Shown one piece after another: positions 52,024 through 60,457 of a stretch of DNA of 64,000 bases. Origin of the DNA: Leishmania mexicana MHOM/GT/2001/U1103 (lineage: Eukaryota > Euglenozoa > Kinetoplastea > Trypanosomatida > Trypanosomatidae); assembly GCF_000234665.1 (NCBI RefSeq), contig NC_018326.1:619779-683778 (forward strand), in the 5' to 3' direction. A program made the translations under genes and the position numbers. The notes below the pieces were generated by a model, which saw only the letters and a program-made list of their open reading frames with translations, did no database searches and was not told the DNA's origin. Numbering within the stretch: position 1 is the stretch's first letter; each line of letters begins with the position of its first letter.

Positions 52024-53164
52024 GTCTTCTGTCGCACGTGAAGACGGATGGAAGCGTTGCGCGGGACGCGATGTGAGCCCCTTCGTCGTCGTTATCGTTC
52101 TCTTCACTTTGTCTTTTCGTGTGCAGACGCACGCACCTTGGTGCTCCGGACTTTTCTGTGCATCGCAGCTGTGCCGTCGTCGCCCCTCTTCCCGTACAAA
52201 ACACGCAGAATCGACGCAACAGCAACAAGCGACTTAGCGGATTGCGTGTGGCGTGCGTGTCAGCGCTGCTGTCAGTGGAGGGCTGCGACTCGATGACGCA
52301 TCGACCATGTCTACCCCTGTCCGACACTCAAATCAAGCTTGGGTGCGAATACGGATGGCATCTGAGGCGATGGGGGACACCGTTTGATGTGGCGGTGCCT
52401 TGCTCGCATTCGAGGTCGCTCTAAGATGGAAAGAACAGATAGGACAGCTGCGGTGGCGTGGAGACTTTCGCTTTCCCACCCCGCCCTTCTACCTCCCATT
52501 GTTGTCTCTACTGTTCATTAGGGCTCACGAATCGCCGTGTTTGCGAGTGCGTGTCTTGAGGTTCTGGGTTAGCGGGTTCGGAGTCGTGTTGCCATTCTTG
52601 CTTGTCTCCTCGGTCATCGCTCGACCACTGTCGCCTCTCTCTCGTCTTCTTTCGTGGTAATGCCCTGCACCTTCGCTGCATCCGCGAGCGAGGCAAGAAG
52701 AATGGAGGGAACCGTTCAGCGCCGCCGCGCGCCTGAGCTCTCACTCTCCCTCTCTCTATCGCCATCACCGTCGCACCCATCTCCGCCTCTCTGCCCCTAT
52801 TGCAGCAGCTGCTGCTGCGACGCTGAGCCTCGCCAGGAGAACGTTCGAAGTACACGCGCACACGCGGGCCACGCTCGCGGGTAGCTGAAGCGATAGATGG
52901 GTGTGCACGTGTGTGTCGAGACGGCTTGTGTGCAGCGCTCTTTCCACCGTCTCGTACTCTTCAGCAAGACGAAGGCGATCGGGAGAGCTATCGAGCGCCA
53001 TGTACCGCCGCATGAGTGCCCGGCTCCACTTCTCGAGCTTGTTCCGGTACCTGCCCCCGGTGCTAGCCTTACTGCATTTTCTTATCTTTTTATGTGCTCG
53101 TGGCGACACTGTGGAACGTGTTCAAGCCACGCAAACACACCGGCTCCGAGAGCTGCGCGTCTAT
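52024..53164 (+). other. Intergenic region with retroposon-like patch
   Basis: No gene called. The block 52267-52420 resembles other retroposon-like copies in this window. A pyrimidine-rich run at 52738-52800 precedes CAG repeats at 52801-52812, possible acceptors for the next gene. An in-frame ATG at 53000 is discussed with that gene. Confidence 0.5.
52267..52420 (+). mobile_element. Possible degenerate retroposon-like repeat, copy C
   Basis: It shares GGGCTGCGAC followed by ACGCAT with copy A (11190-11212), ACCCCTGTCC-CACT with the subtelomeric copy (61189-61205), and GGATGGCA-TGAGGCGATGGGGGACAC-type sequence with the block at 32830-32860. Individually these matches are short; together they suggest a family. 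Limits uncertain. Confidence 0.35.
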
Positions 53165-53605
53165 ATGTTCGGATGGAAAAAAACGGGCGAGGCGCGCGCT
53201 GTGACGTCGGTCTTCAAGTTCGTCATCAAGGCCGCCATGTGCGGCGCCGCTGCCTTCGTCATCATCTCCATCTTTGTGGCCGTCGTTGCGCTCATTCTGC
53301 TGGTCCTGGACGCCTTTGACGTCTTCAAGAAGCCTTTGGTGGTACTCATTGTCGACGGCATGATGTGTCTCACCATTCTCTTTTCCTGGCGCTGTGTAGC
53401 GGGTGCGTACAATCAGGGCACGTGCGTTACACTGCCTCACGGAAGTGTCGGCCACCGCCACGACTACGCTGCGCCGTTTGGACTCACTGTGACGGTGTGG
53501 GTGTTTGAGCTGGCTGCGATTGTCTGCTTCTTACGTAGACGGGACAAAGGGAAAGGGGTGGGGGGCGGAGTGATGGGGCCGCCACAGAGTGGCGGAGGGA
53601 CGTGA
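53165..53605 (+). CDS. Small multi-pass membrane protein, hypothetical
   Basis: I do not recognise the family. From the ATG at 53165 the product is 146 aa: a basic N-terminus (MFGWKKTGEAR), a long hydrophobic stretch (about 15-43, room for one long or two short helices), a second segment (about 50-67), a loop with Cys and His residues (about 70-92), a third segment (about 94-112), and a basic Gly-rich tail. An in-frame ATG at 53000 would add 55 residues including another hydrophobic segment ('YLPPVLALLHFLIFLCA'), giving a four-helix protein. That segment is encoded by a pyrimidine tract that may instead be the splice signal, so I prefer 53165. It could be a MARVEL- or tetraspan-like protein; I saw no amastin signature. 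Confidence 0.68.
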   Translation: MFGWKKTGEARAVTSVFKFVIKAAMCGAAAFVIISIFVAVVALILLVLDAFDVFKKPLVVLIVDGMMCLTILFSWRCVAGAYNQGTCVTLPHGSVGHRHDYAAPFGLTVTVWVFELAAIVCFLRRRDKGKGVGGGVMGPPQSGGGT

Positions 53606-54826
53606 GGGAGAGGCGTTCCTGCAGTGATGTGTCTTACTTCACCCGTTCCATGACGCCACTCCGCCGCTGAACGTGGCATCTCTTCTGGACGACTGGTGGC
53701 GAGGCAGCTGTGACACATGCATCTAGTCTTGGCGTTACCCGGTGTGAGTTTGCATCGGCGTGCGCAGGTGACGCGATGCCGTCCTCCCCTATTCGTGAGT
53801 GCATCAATGCCGGCGGATGCGTCTCCCTCCATTGGCGCCTCTGCATCTATCTGTCAATGTGCGCCTGAGCTCGAGTATCTTACTCTGTTGTGCGCCGCTC
53901 TCTTCGTGGGGGCGTGTCGCGGCTTCTGTAAGGAGATGTCAGCGGGTGTGTTTTCCTCCCTTGTGGCCCCCCTCTTCTCCCATCACGGCGTCGGTGTCTG
54001 ATGCTTGATGTGGGCGCTTGTACCACCATCCGCACTCTTTTTCGTTCTGCGATGCCTCGTACGACGGGACGACTTCGCTAAGCATGCATGAGGCTTCAGC
54101 AATGTGTTCTCCACAACCGGCTCACAACTCTCACCCTCCAATAACTCTCTTACCGACCTCGCCTGGAGATGTATGTGAGTAACATTGTGTGCAACCACCC
54201 AGAGCACATTGACGTGCTCATTCTCAAGCGTCCGCGTGCGGGAAAGATGAGCTTTTCCTGCCCTCGATCAGGTGCAACTCTCTCCGTGTGAAGCAGTAGT
54301 GCGCCTACCAGTCTGCACGGGAAAGCCGCTGCGAGGGTCTTGCGCGTTTCTTGTCCTCGGTGGAATGCAGACGGCCGAGGTTTGCTGCACGCACCGCACC
54401 AGTGTGCATTCTCTCTGTTGGCGCCTCTACTGTGTCTTTCTCTTTCTCGTCTCGCTGCCCTCTCCACCTCCGCTGCCGCACGCTTCTTCGCCGACCTCGT
54501 CACGAGTGCGGCACAACTGCAAATATCCTCTTCTTGTGCTTCCATCGTCCGCTGTTGTGATATTCGAGGCGTACACCGCCGAGCGAGCCTTACCAGGCTT
54601 GCGCCTACTCTCTACCGGGTCATTTTCTTTCAGCGCCAGCTGCCGCGTGTAGGCGGAGGAGACTCTTTTCGTCCCCCCTCCCTCTTTCTCCCGCTCCTCT
54701 CCGTTTCTTTCACAACTCGCAGGTCTGCCCACACGGAGAGAGGTTTGCGTTGTTTCCTGCTGACGCTCCTTTTTTTCCTCTTGGCGTGGCCGATGACTTC
54801 TTGGCGTGTTTCCCTCAACTACGCTG
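53606..54826 (+). other. 1.2 kb intergenic region
   Basis: No gene supported. Mixed composition to 54270, then C/T-rich up to the next gene. Open frames of up to about 170 codons (54340-54858) are Ser/Leu/Arg low-complexity and overlap the next CDS in another phase. Confidence 0.5.
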
Positions 54827-57583
54827 ATGCGCGCACCTGTCGCACTGCCGCGTTCTAGGCGCGTCTTCGTTAACTCTCACCGCTTTTCACCGCCGCATCA
54901 CCGATGCACAGGGAGATTGCACGACGGCGACACGCCTCTGTGGAGTCGCGAGGTGACAGACCGCACAAGCACGACGATGAGTCTCAGCTCCTCCATCGGC
55001 AATGTGGTCTCTGGGGACCCTTTACAAGTGCCGTTTCGGGCTCTGCTGCTTGGGTACGCCACCCACCCTACGCTGCTGTCTCTCGTGACGGGCCACACGC
55101 TGCTGTTCGACGCGCTGTCGGCGAACCCCGACCTGCAGCAGCAGCGCACAATGCTGAATCCGTGCAGGGGGCACCTAATCGAGATGCAGGGGCGGTGCGT
55201 CGATGCCGCTTGGCGCCTCGTTCGCTATTATCGAGCGGATGTGCAGCGGGTGCTCGAGCTTCCCTTGAAGCACCGCCACCTCCTTGACGACATGCGTCTC
55301 GTGTACCTCATCACCACTGCGAGCCCCAACGCTAGTTTGCTGGTGTCCAAAGAGCTGACACACCGTCGCGAATTATCGCTAGACGTGGCGTGCACGTTGC
55401 TCTCCCTCCCTTGCGCCCCTGACGTCCTTCGCGCGATTCTAGTCTTCACTCTCCGCACGCACGCGGCCGCCGTCGACGCGCCGCACTTCCAGCGGTGCGC
55501 GCACGCACTGCTCAGTAACGACAACTTCTTCAGCGAGCGAACTTTTGCCTCCATGCACAGCCTCCTTCACGACGTTTTGCTGCCGTCAGTGCGCCGTGGC
55601 GCTGCCCGAAACGACTCTTTTGACTTTGTCGCTGTGCGTTGGACGACGGTGATGAACAAGTGGTCCCGTGTGTACGCAAAATCTGGACGGGGCTTTGACC
55701 TGCACGAGTGCTTGGAAAAACTTCTGGAGGCTGTCCCTGCGGCCGAGACGAAGCTGCCTGCTTCGTTCTACATACGGCTGCTCGGCGCACTCCTTGATGC
55801 AACAGCGGCAAGCGAGGCCCCGAGGAGCGCGAAAGCTGGTTGGGAACGCATGAAGACGGTGGCCAGCGACGCCCTTCGCCTCTTTGGGCGCAACCCGGAG
55901 GATCTGCGCGCTGTTTGGGTGTTACTTCTCAAAGGAGCGCTGACACTCTCTCCCGCTGAGGAGGATCATGGGCGCCTTCTCGAAGCTTATCATCTGTGCG
56001 CACAGCGTGGCCATGCATTGGTGATTGACCGACAGGGGTTTCGGCAAGTAATTCGACTTGTTGCCGCTGCAGTGAGTGCGCTGCCTCTTCCGCAGGTCAC
56101 ACAGTTAGTGAGGAGCTTCTGCACTTTTATGCATGAGCAGACTTCTGTCAGCTTTCTGTGGTTGCTGGACGGAGTCGGCACAGTGCTTACCGAGCTGTGG
56201 CAACATCACCGACTAGAAGCCCAGGGAGAGGCTGAGCAGCTGCTGCGCGTGTTGAGGACACTGCTGCGCGAGCGGTGCGTGAGTGGGGTCGAATTGCACA
56301 GCAATCCCGTCATTGCCCGCGCCCTGGACCACTTCCAAATCGGTGGCGCAGTCGCATACTGGTGGACATGCGGGTGCGGTGAGGTGATTCCTTGCACTTC
56401 CAAGCGCTGCGCATCGTGCCTGCGCAAGTCAGGCGTGTCGTGGGTTTGCCCGCAGTGCCACGCGGCCCACAAGCTGCCGTGCAAAACGCAGTCCTGCTCG
56501 TGTGAATGTCTCAACCCTCGCATGGCCGCAGCCGTCAGCGCCAACGTTTCCATCTGCGATAAGTGCGGACTCGTCACGTCCGTAGGCTGTATCTGCGCCC
56601 GTTGCAAGCAGCAGCGCCAGGAGAGTGAGAGCACGGTGGAGTGCGCCCACTGCCATGGCACATACAAGGGTAACGGGTTGCATTGTCCTCAGTGCTTTGC
56701 GCCGAACCCGGACAAGCACCTGTATCTGTGGCACTGTGTGGACTGTGACGACTTCAACTACTCCATTTGGTCATCGTGCCGCTCCTGCAAAACGTCGAGA
56801 CGGATTGGTGCACTGCGCGTGTCGTTTGTGCCGTGGAAATGCGGCTGCGGCGCCCTTAACCACCCTTGCCGCCTCACGTGCGGGAGGTGCGGCACTGACG
56901 AACACCACCACACGTACACATGTGTCGGATGCGACGCCCGCGTCTCCCTGCACTCGCTGCATCGTACTCTGCTTACCGTAGATGGAAAGGCAGTTTCCCT
57001 GCACCTCTGCCCGCAGTGCCAGTGTCCCCACCCCCGCGACGAACTTGTGCTATACTCACCGTCCTTTTCCCGGCACTGCATGCTGTGCGCACACACGGTG
57101 AAGCCCTCCAGCATCACTGCGAGCGGCTCATTTTTTCACTGCGACACAGTGCAGCGGGTGAATGAGCACTACGTGTTCTGCTGTACCCACTGTGACTACA
57201 CAGAACTGCAGACAGGATACCATTGCCAGCGGTGCCATTTCCCTCGCCCAGAGGTGGAGGCGTTGCTACAGGGTGAGGAGGCCGGTGCCGCGCCGCTCAG
57301 CCACGTATGGCGCTGCCTTCACGAGACGGCCGACGGCGCACTGTGTGGTCAGTGGAACTACGGCTGGAGCGCGCACTGTCTCGCTTGCAGGAGAGGGCGT
57401 CCTGACTCGGCCTGCGAGTGCCGTGCCAAGGCGCAAATGTGGGCGTGTGAGACCTGCGGGGAGCTGAATCGACCCATCGATGTTCTCTTTTGTGCGCACT
57501 GCAAGACTGGGCTTCAGCCTGTGCTGGCGTGTACCACGTGCGGACTGCCGCACATGTCCTACGCCTGTCGCGTGTGCCTTTGA
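54827..57583 (+). CDS. Large protein with C-terminal array of zinc ribbons (RanBP2-type-like)
   Basis: The start is the first ATG of the frame (54827), giving 918 aa. The leader 'MRAPVALPRSRRVFVNSHRF' is Arg-rich and lacks acids, so a mitochondrial presequence is likely; an in-frame ATG at 54977 would remove it. Residues about 60-505 are helical with Leu-rich repeats of roughly 35 residues, possibly a helical-repeat RNA-binding scaffold. From about 511 to the end are ten or more CxxC pairs: 'WHCVDCDDFNYSIWSSCRSC' and 'WACETCGELNRPIDVLFCAHC' follow the RanBP2 zinc-finger scheme (W-x-C-x2-C ... N ... C-x2-C). Others, such as 'WVCPQCHAAHKLPCKTQSC', are variant ribbons. RanBP2 fingers commonly bind single-stranded RNA, so a role in mitochondrial RNA metabolism is a reasonable inference, unproven. 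Confidence 0.8.
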   Translation: MRAPVALPRSRRVFVNSHRFSPPHHRCTGRLHDGDTPLWSREVTDRTSTTMSLSSSIGNVVSGDPLQVPFRALLLGYATHPTLLSLVTGHTLLFDALSANPDLQQQRTMLNPCRGHLIEMQGRCVDAAWRLVRYYRADVQRVLELPLKHRHLLDDMRLVYLITTASPNASLLVSKELTHRRELSLDVACTLLSLPCAPDVLRAILVFTLRTHAAAVDAPHFQRCAHALLSNDNFFSERTFASMHSLLHDVLLPSVRRGAARNDSFDFVAVRWTTVMNKWSRVYAKSGRGFDLHECLEKLLEAVPAAETKLPASFYIRLLGALLDATAASEAPRSAKAGWERMKTVASDALRLFGRNPEDLRAVWVLLLKGALTLSPAEEDHGRLLEAYHLCAQRGHALVIDRQGFRQVIRLVAAAVSALPLPQVTQLVRSFCTFMHEQTSVSFLWLLDGVGTVLTELWQHHRLEAQGEAEQLLRVLRTLLRERCVSGVELHSNPVIARALDHFQIGGAVAYWWTCGCGEVIPCTSKRCASCLRKSGVSWVCPQCHAAHKLPCKTQSCSCECLNPRMAAAVSANVSICDKCGLVTSVGCICARCKQQRQESESTVECAHCHGTYKGNGLHCPQCFAPNPDKHLYLWHCVDCDDFNYSIWSSCRSCKTSRRIGALRVSFVPWKCGCGALNHPCRLTCGRCGTDEHHHTYTCVGCDARVSLHSLHRTLLTVDGKAVSLHLCPQCQCPHPRDELVLYSPSFSRHCMLCAHTVKPSSITASGSFFHCDTVQRVNEHYVFCCTHCDYTELQTGYHCQRCHFPRPEVEALLQGEEAGAAPLSHVWRCLHETADGALCGQWNYGWSAHCLACRRGRPDSACECRAKAQMWACETCGELNRPIDVLFCAHCKTGLQPVLACTTCGLPHMSYACRVCL

Positions 57584-58321
57584 GGGCGGACTGCCGCATG
57601 TGTCCGAGAATGCACCTCCCCGCACCCTTCCTCCACCGCAGTGTAGCGTAGTTGCGATGTGGTGGAGCATGGTGAGACGCCGTGGGAGGATGCGTGGATC
57701 GTTGTCTCTGCGTGTGCACCTCTCTCTCTTCGCCTTTCGCCAGAAGGACAGAGACCACTTGGCGTGTGTCTCCGCGTATATGCGTGCTTGCGCCATTCTT
57801 GGTGCAGATGTGCATGGTCATGGTGCGCGTAGTGTCACACAAAGAGCAGCGCACCCCTTTTCAGTCGACTGCTGCGTGTCCGCCTCGTGCGTCAACGTTC
57901 TTTTCAGCGCTACTTTCCCTTCTTTTGCCCGTGACTGGCTGCAGCCAGCGGCGCTCCTGCAGTGGACTGGGATGGGTGCGCGGGGCACACCCAGCTACAC
58001 ACGCTGTGCTCTGGACTTCTTCCATGTTTCTTCTCTACTCCATGTCTTTCCCGTATCCACCCTCCCCTCCCCGCCTACACTTTCTATCGAAGCAGCATCC
58101 ACCACTGTGCAGAACACAGCAAAGCAGCGCCATTCGATACGTGCGTGCCATTCATACACGGCGCCCGAGTTGCGTCTGTGTGTGTGTGCCCCTTCTCTGC
58201 GTGCAAGTGTGTACGTTCTGCGGCCGCTGCTCCACCTCTTCTCCATATCTCGCCTCCCTCCTTCCTTTTATCTGCTCAGTTCGGTTTCGTGTGTGTATGT
58301 GTGGCTCTTCTCTCGTCCGAC
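57584..58321 (+). other. Intergenic region upstream of PI-PLC
   Basis: No gene supported. The last 80 bp before the acceptor at 58278-58279 is a strong polypyrimidine tract. Confidence 0.55.
58278..58279 (+). promoter_or_regulatory. Candidate spliced-leader acceptor for PI-PLC
   Basis: A long C/T tract (about 58224-58277) ends in CAG. The inferred 5' UTR is 42 nt. The intact acceptor suggests the locus is still made into mRNA. Confidence 0.65.
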
Positions 58322-58356
58322 ATGGGTGTCCTCTGCAACATGGCGAGCAGCCTTGA
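58297..58356 (+). CDS. Putative 19-codon upstream ORF overlapping the PI-PLC start
   Basis: The first ATG after the predicted splice acceptor is at 58297, in a different frame from PI-PLC, and runs to TGA at 58354-58356, past the PI-PLC ATG at 58322. If the acceptor is right, ribosomes must skip this codon to reach PI-PLC. It is too short to judge as a peptide gene. Confidence 0.3.
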   Translation: MCGSSLVRHGCPLQHGEQP

Positions 58357-60457
58357 CAAACGCACCGCCAAGTACATCCCGGCGCTCACGGCGCTTACGG
58401 ACAACTACTTCTCCACTCACAACCCGAACGAGAATGAGTCTGCCCTCTTCTTTGCCTCGCTGCGAGTGGCGCTCCACAGCATGCTGCACTGCAGCAGGGA
58501 AGAGGCGATCGAGTTCCTAATCGACTCTTGCAACCGCAGCGTGAGCACAAGCGCCGCCCTCGACAGATTCCTGTCCAACAAAAAAACATCAAAGGTGGCG
58601 CCAGATGCCGCGGCTGCCAAGATCATGCAGTTGTGGATGATGTATGACAAAGACAATAGCGGCGATTTGAGCTACGTCGAGTTGAAGCGTCTTGTCGAGG
58701 GGCTCGGCTTTTCGAAGGACTCGACAGAACGAATCTTGAAGCCCTTCGAGGACGACAGTCGCCCCACCATCACCTTTTCCGAGTTTGTGAAGGTGTACTC
58801 GAACGCAGTGAGTTTCAAGGAGCTCGGCTACGTCTTCCAGGATTTGGCGGGTGCTCAGCAGACCATTTCTCGCGACACCTTCGCCAGTTTTGTCTGCGAC
58901 ATCCAAGGTGAGGACTGGGATGCCAAGACTCTCAACGAGAAGCTCACTCTCATGGGCTGCGTCGGCACCGACGGCATCACCGAGACCAACTTCGTCGGGT
59001 ACCTTATGAGTCCCTACTTCGACTCCGCGATTGAGAAGAAGAAGCTGACGGACGTCTACCACGACATGGACTAGATCATGTGCTGCTACTTCATCAGCTC
59101 CTCACACAACACGTACCTCACTGGGGACCAACTCACGAGCAAATCCTCCTCCCAGATGTACAAAAAGGCGCTTCTCGACGGGTGCCGGTGGGTGGAGATT
59201 GATTGCTGGAACGGCCCTCACGGCGAGACGATTGTGTACCACGGGTACACTCCCACTTCTCGTATAGCCTTCGAAGAGTGTGTTAAGATGATTCGCCAAT
59301 ACGCCTTCACCGCTTCCGCATACCCCGTGATACTCTCGCTGGAGGTGCACACTTCGGTGGAGCAGCAGGATAGGATGGCGGAGATTCTAGAAGAAGGGCT
59401 GGGCTCGCTGCTCTTCCGGCCTCCGTGGTGGTTCAAGGAAAAGCCCACCATGACCCTCTCGCCCAACAACTTGAAGAACAAAATTTTCGTGAAAGCGAAG
59501 CGCGGCGACTTCCCGGCCCGCGAGCCTCGTGTTGACAAAGACGACGACGCCACCGAGACGGACTCGGTGGCGAGCACAAGCAACGCCGACTACCTGAAGG
59601 TGAAGGAGGCTCGCAGGAAGGCAGAGAAGGGGGAGGTCCCGGTGTCAGCGAAGCTGTCCGCCATTCTCTCCATCGAGTCCAGCGAGTACCAGGGCGTCAA
59701 GGACTTATCATACCTGAAGGACATGCAGCCGTACCACTGCTCTTCGTACTCAGAGAAGAAAGCCAAGGCCATCGCTCGCGAGACCCACGACGCGCTGGTG
59801 CGCATCAATGACACGTACCTTAGCCGCGTCTTCCCCGCTGGCTCGCGCGTTGACAGCAGCAACTACAGTCCACTGCTTTACTGGGCGTCTGGCTGCCAGA
59901 TGGTGGCCATCAATTGGCAGTCCAGCGATACCTTCGGCTGGCGCCTCAACCGCTGCTTTTTCCTCGACAACGGCTGCTGCGGCTACCTCCTGAAGCCAGA
60001 CTATCTGCGGCCCGTGACCCGCCTCGATGTGGCCGTCCCCGAGAACTCGCGGTCGCTGACGGTGGAAGTGATTTCAGGCTTTTCCCTTCCGAGCGTGAGC
60101 AGGTCAGACGTTCCCGACCCTTTTGTGACAGTTTTCCTCGAGGGACCCAACGTGGGCAGCACCCCAAAGAGCACGAAGACAATCCATAACAACGGCTTTC
60201 ACCCTGTCTGGCGCGGTGCGCAGCAGACGGAGTGGATATGTACGGTACATCGCTGCTCCATGTCGGTCCTTGTGCTCCAGGTCTACGACCACAACAGGTA
60301 CAGCTCATCTCAGCTGCTGGCAGAGGCCATCATTCCTCTGCGTGTGCTTCATAAAGGGCTCCGCAAGGTGTCTTTGAATGGCCCCGCGGGCTACAACGTA
60401 CCCGGCAGCTTTCTTGTGTGTCGCTTCGACTACGCGGATGCGTCAGAGCTGTTGTGA
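58322..60457 (+). pseudogene. PI-PLC: Phosphoinositide-specific phospholipase C with in-frame TAG
   Basis: PI-PLC cleaves PIP2 to IP3 and diacylglycerol at membranes. The N-terminus MGVLCN has Gly2 and Cys5, fitting N-myristoylation plus palmitoylation as shown for the T. cruzi enzyme. An EF-hand loop lies at residues 109-120 (DKDNSGDLSYVE). Codon 251 (59072-59074) is TAG. The same frame resumes at once with the X domain: '[18 protein letters not shown]' (catalytic His at 59105), '[12 protein letters not shown]' and 'IVYHGYT' with the second His. The Y domain ('[21 protein letters not shown]', about 59862-59924) and a C2 domain (about 60025-60450) follow. All domains except the stop look intact, so the break is recent, wrong, or read through. 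As written it yields a 250-aa EF-hand fragment, and a 459-aa catalytic fragment could only start at the ATG at 59078. Confidence 0.88.
59072..59074 (+). other. In-frame TAG between EF-hand and X domains of PI-PLC
   Basis: The reading is ATG GAC TAG ATC ATG TGC: the frame is identical on both sides. It falls in the linker just before the X domain, where the family usually has a Pro two residues before the conserved segment; here that codon is ATC. Confidence 0.9.

Noticed and set aside
52901..53164. N-terminal extension of the small membrane protein from upstream codons
   Set aside because: The extra sequence includes translated splice-signal-like pyrimidines; 53165 is preferred, though an ATG at 53000 cannot be excluded.
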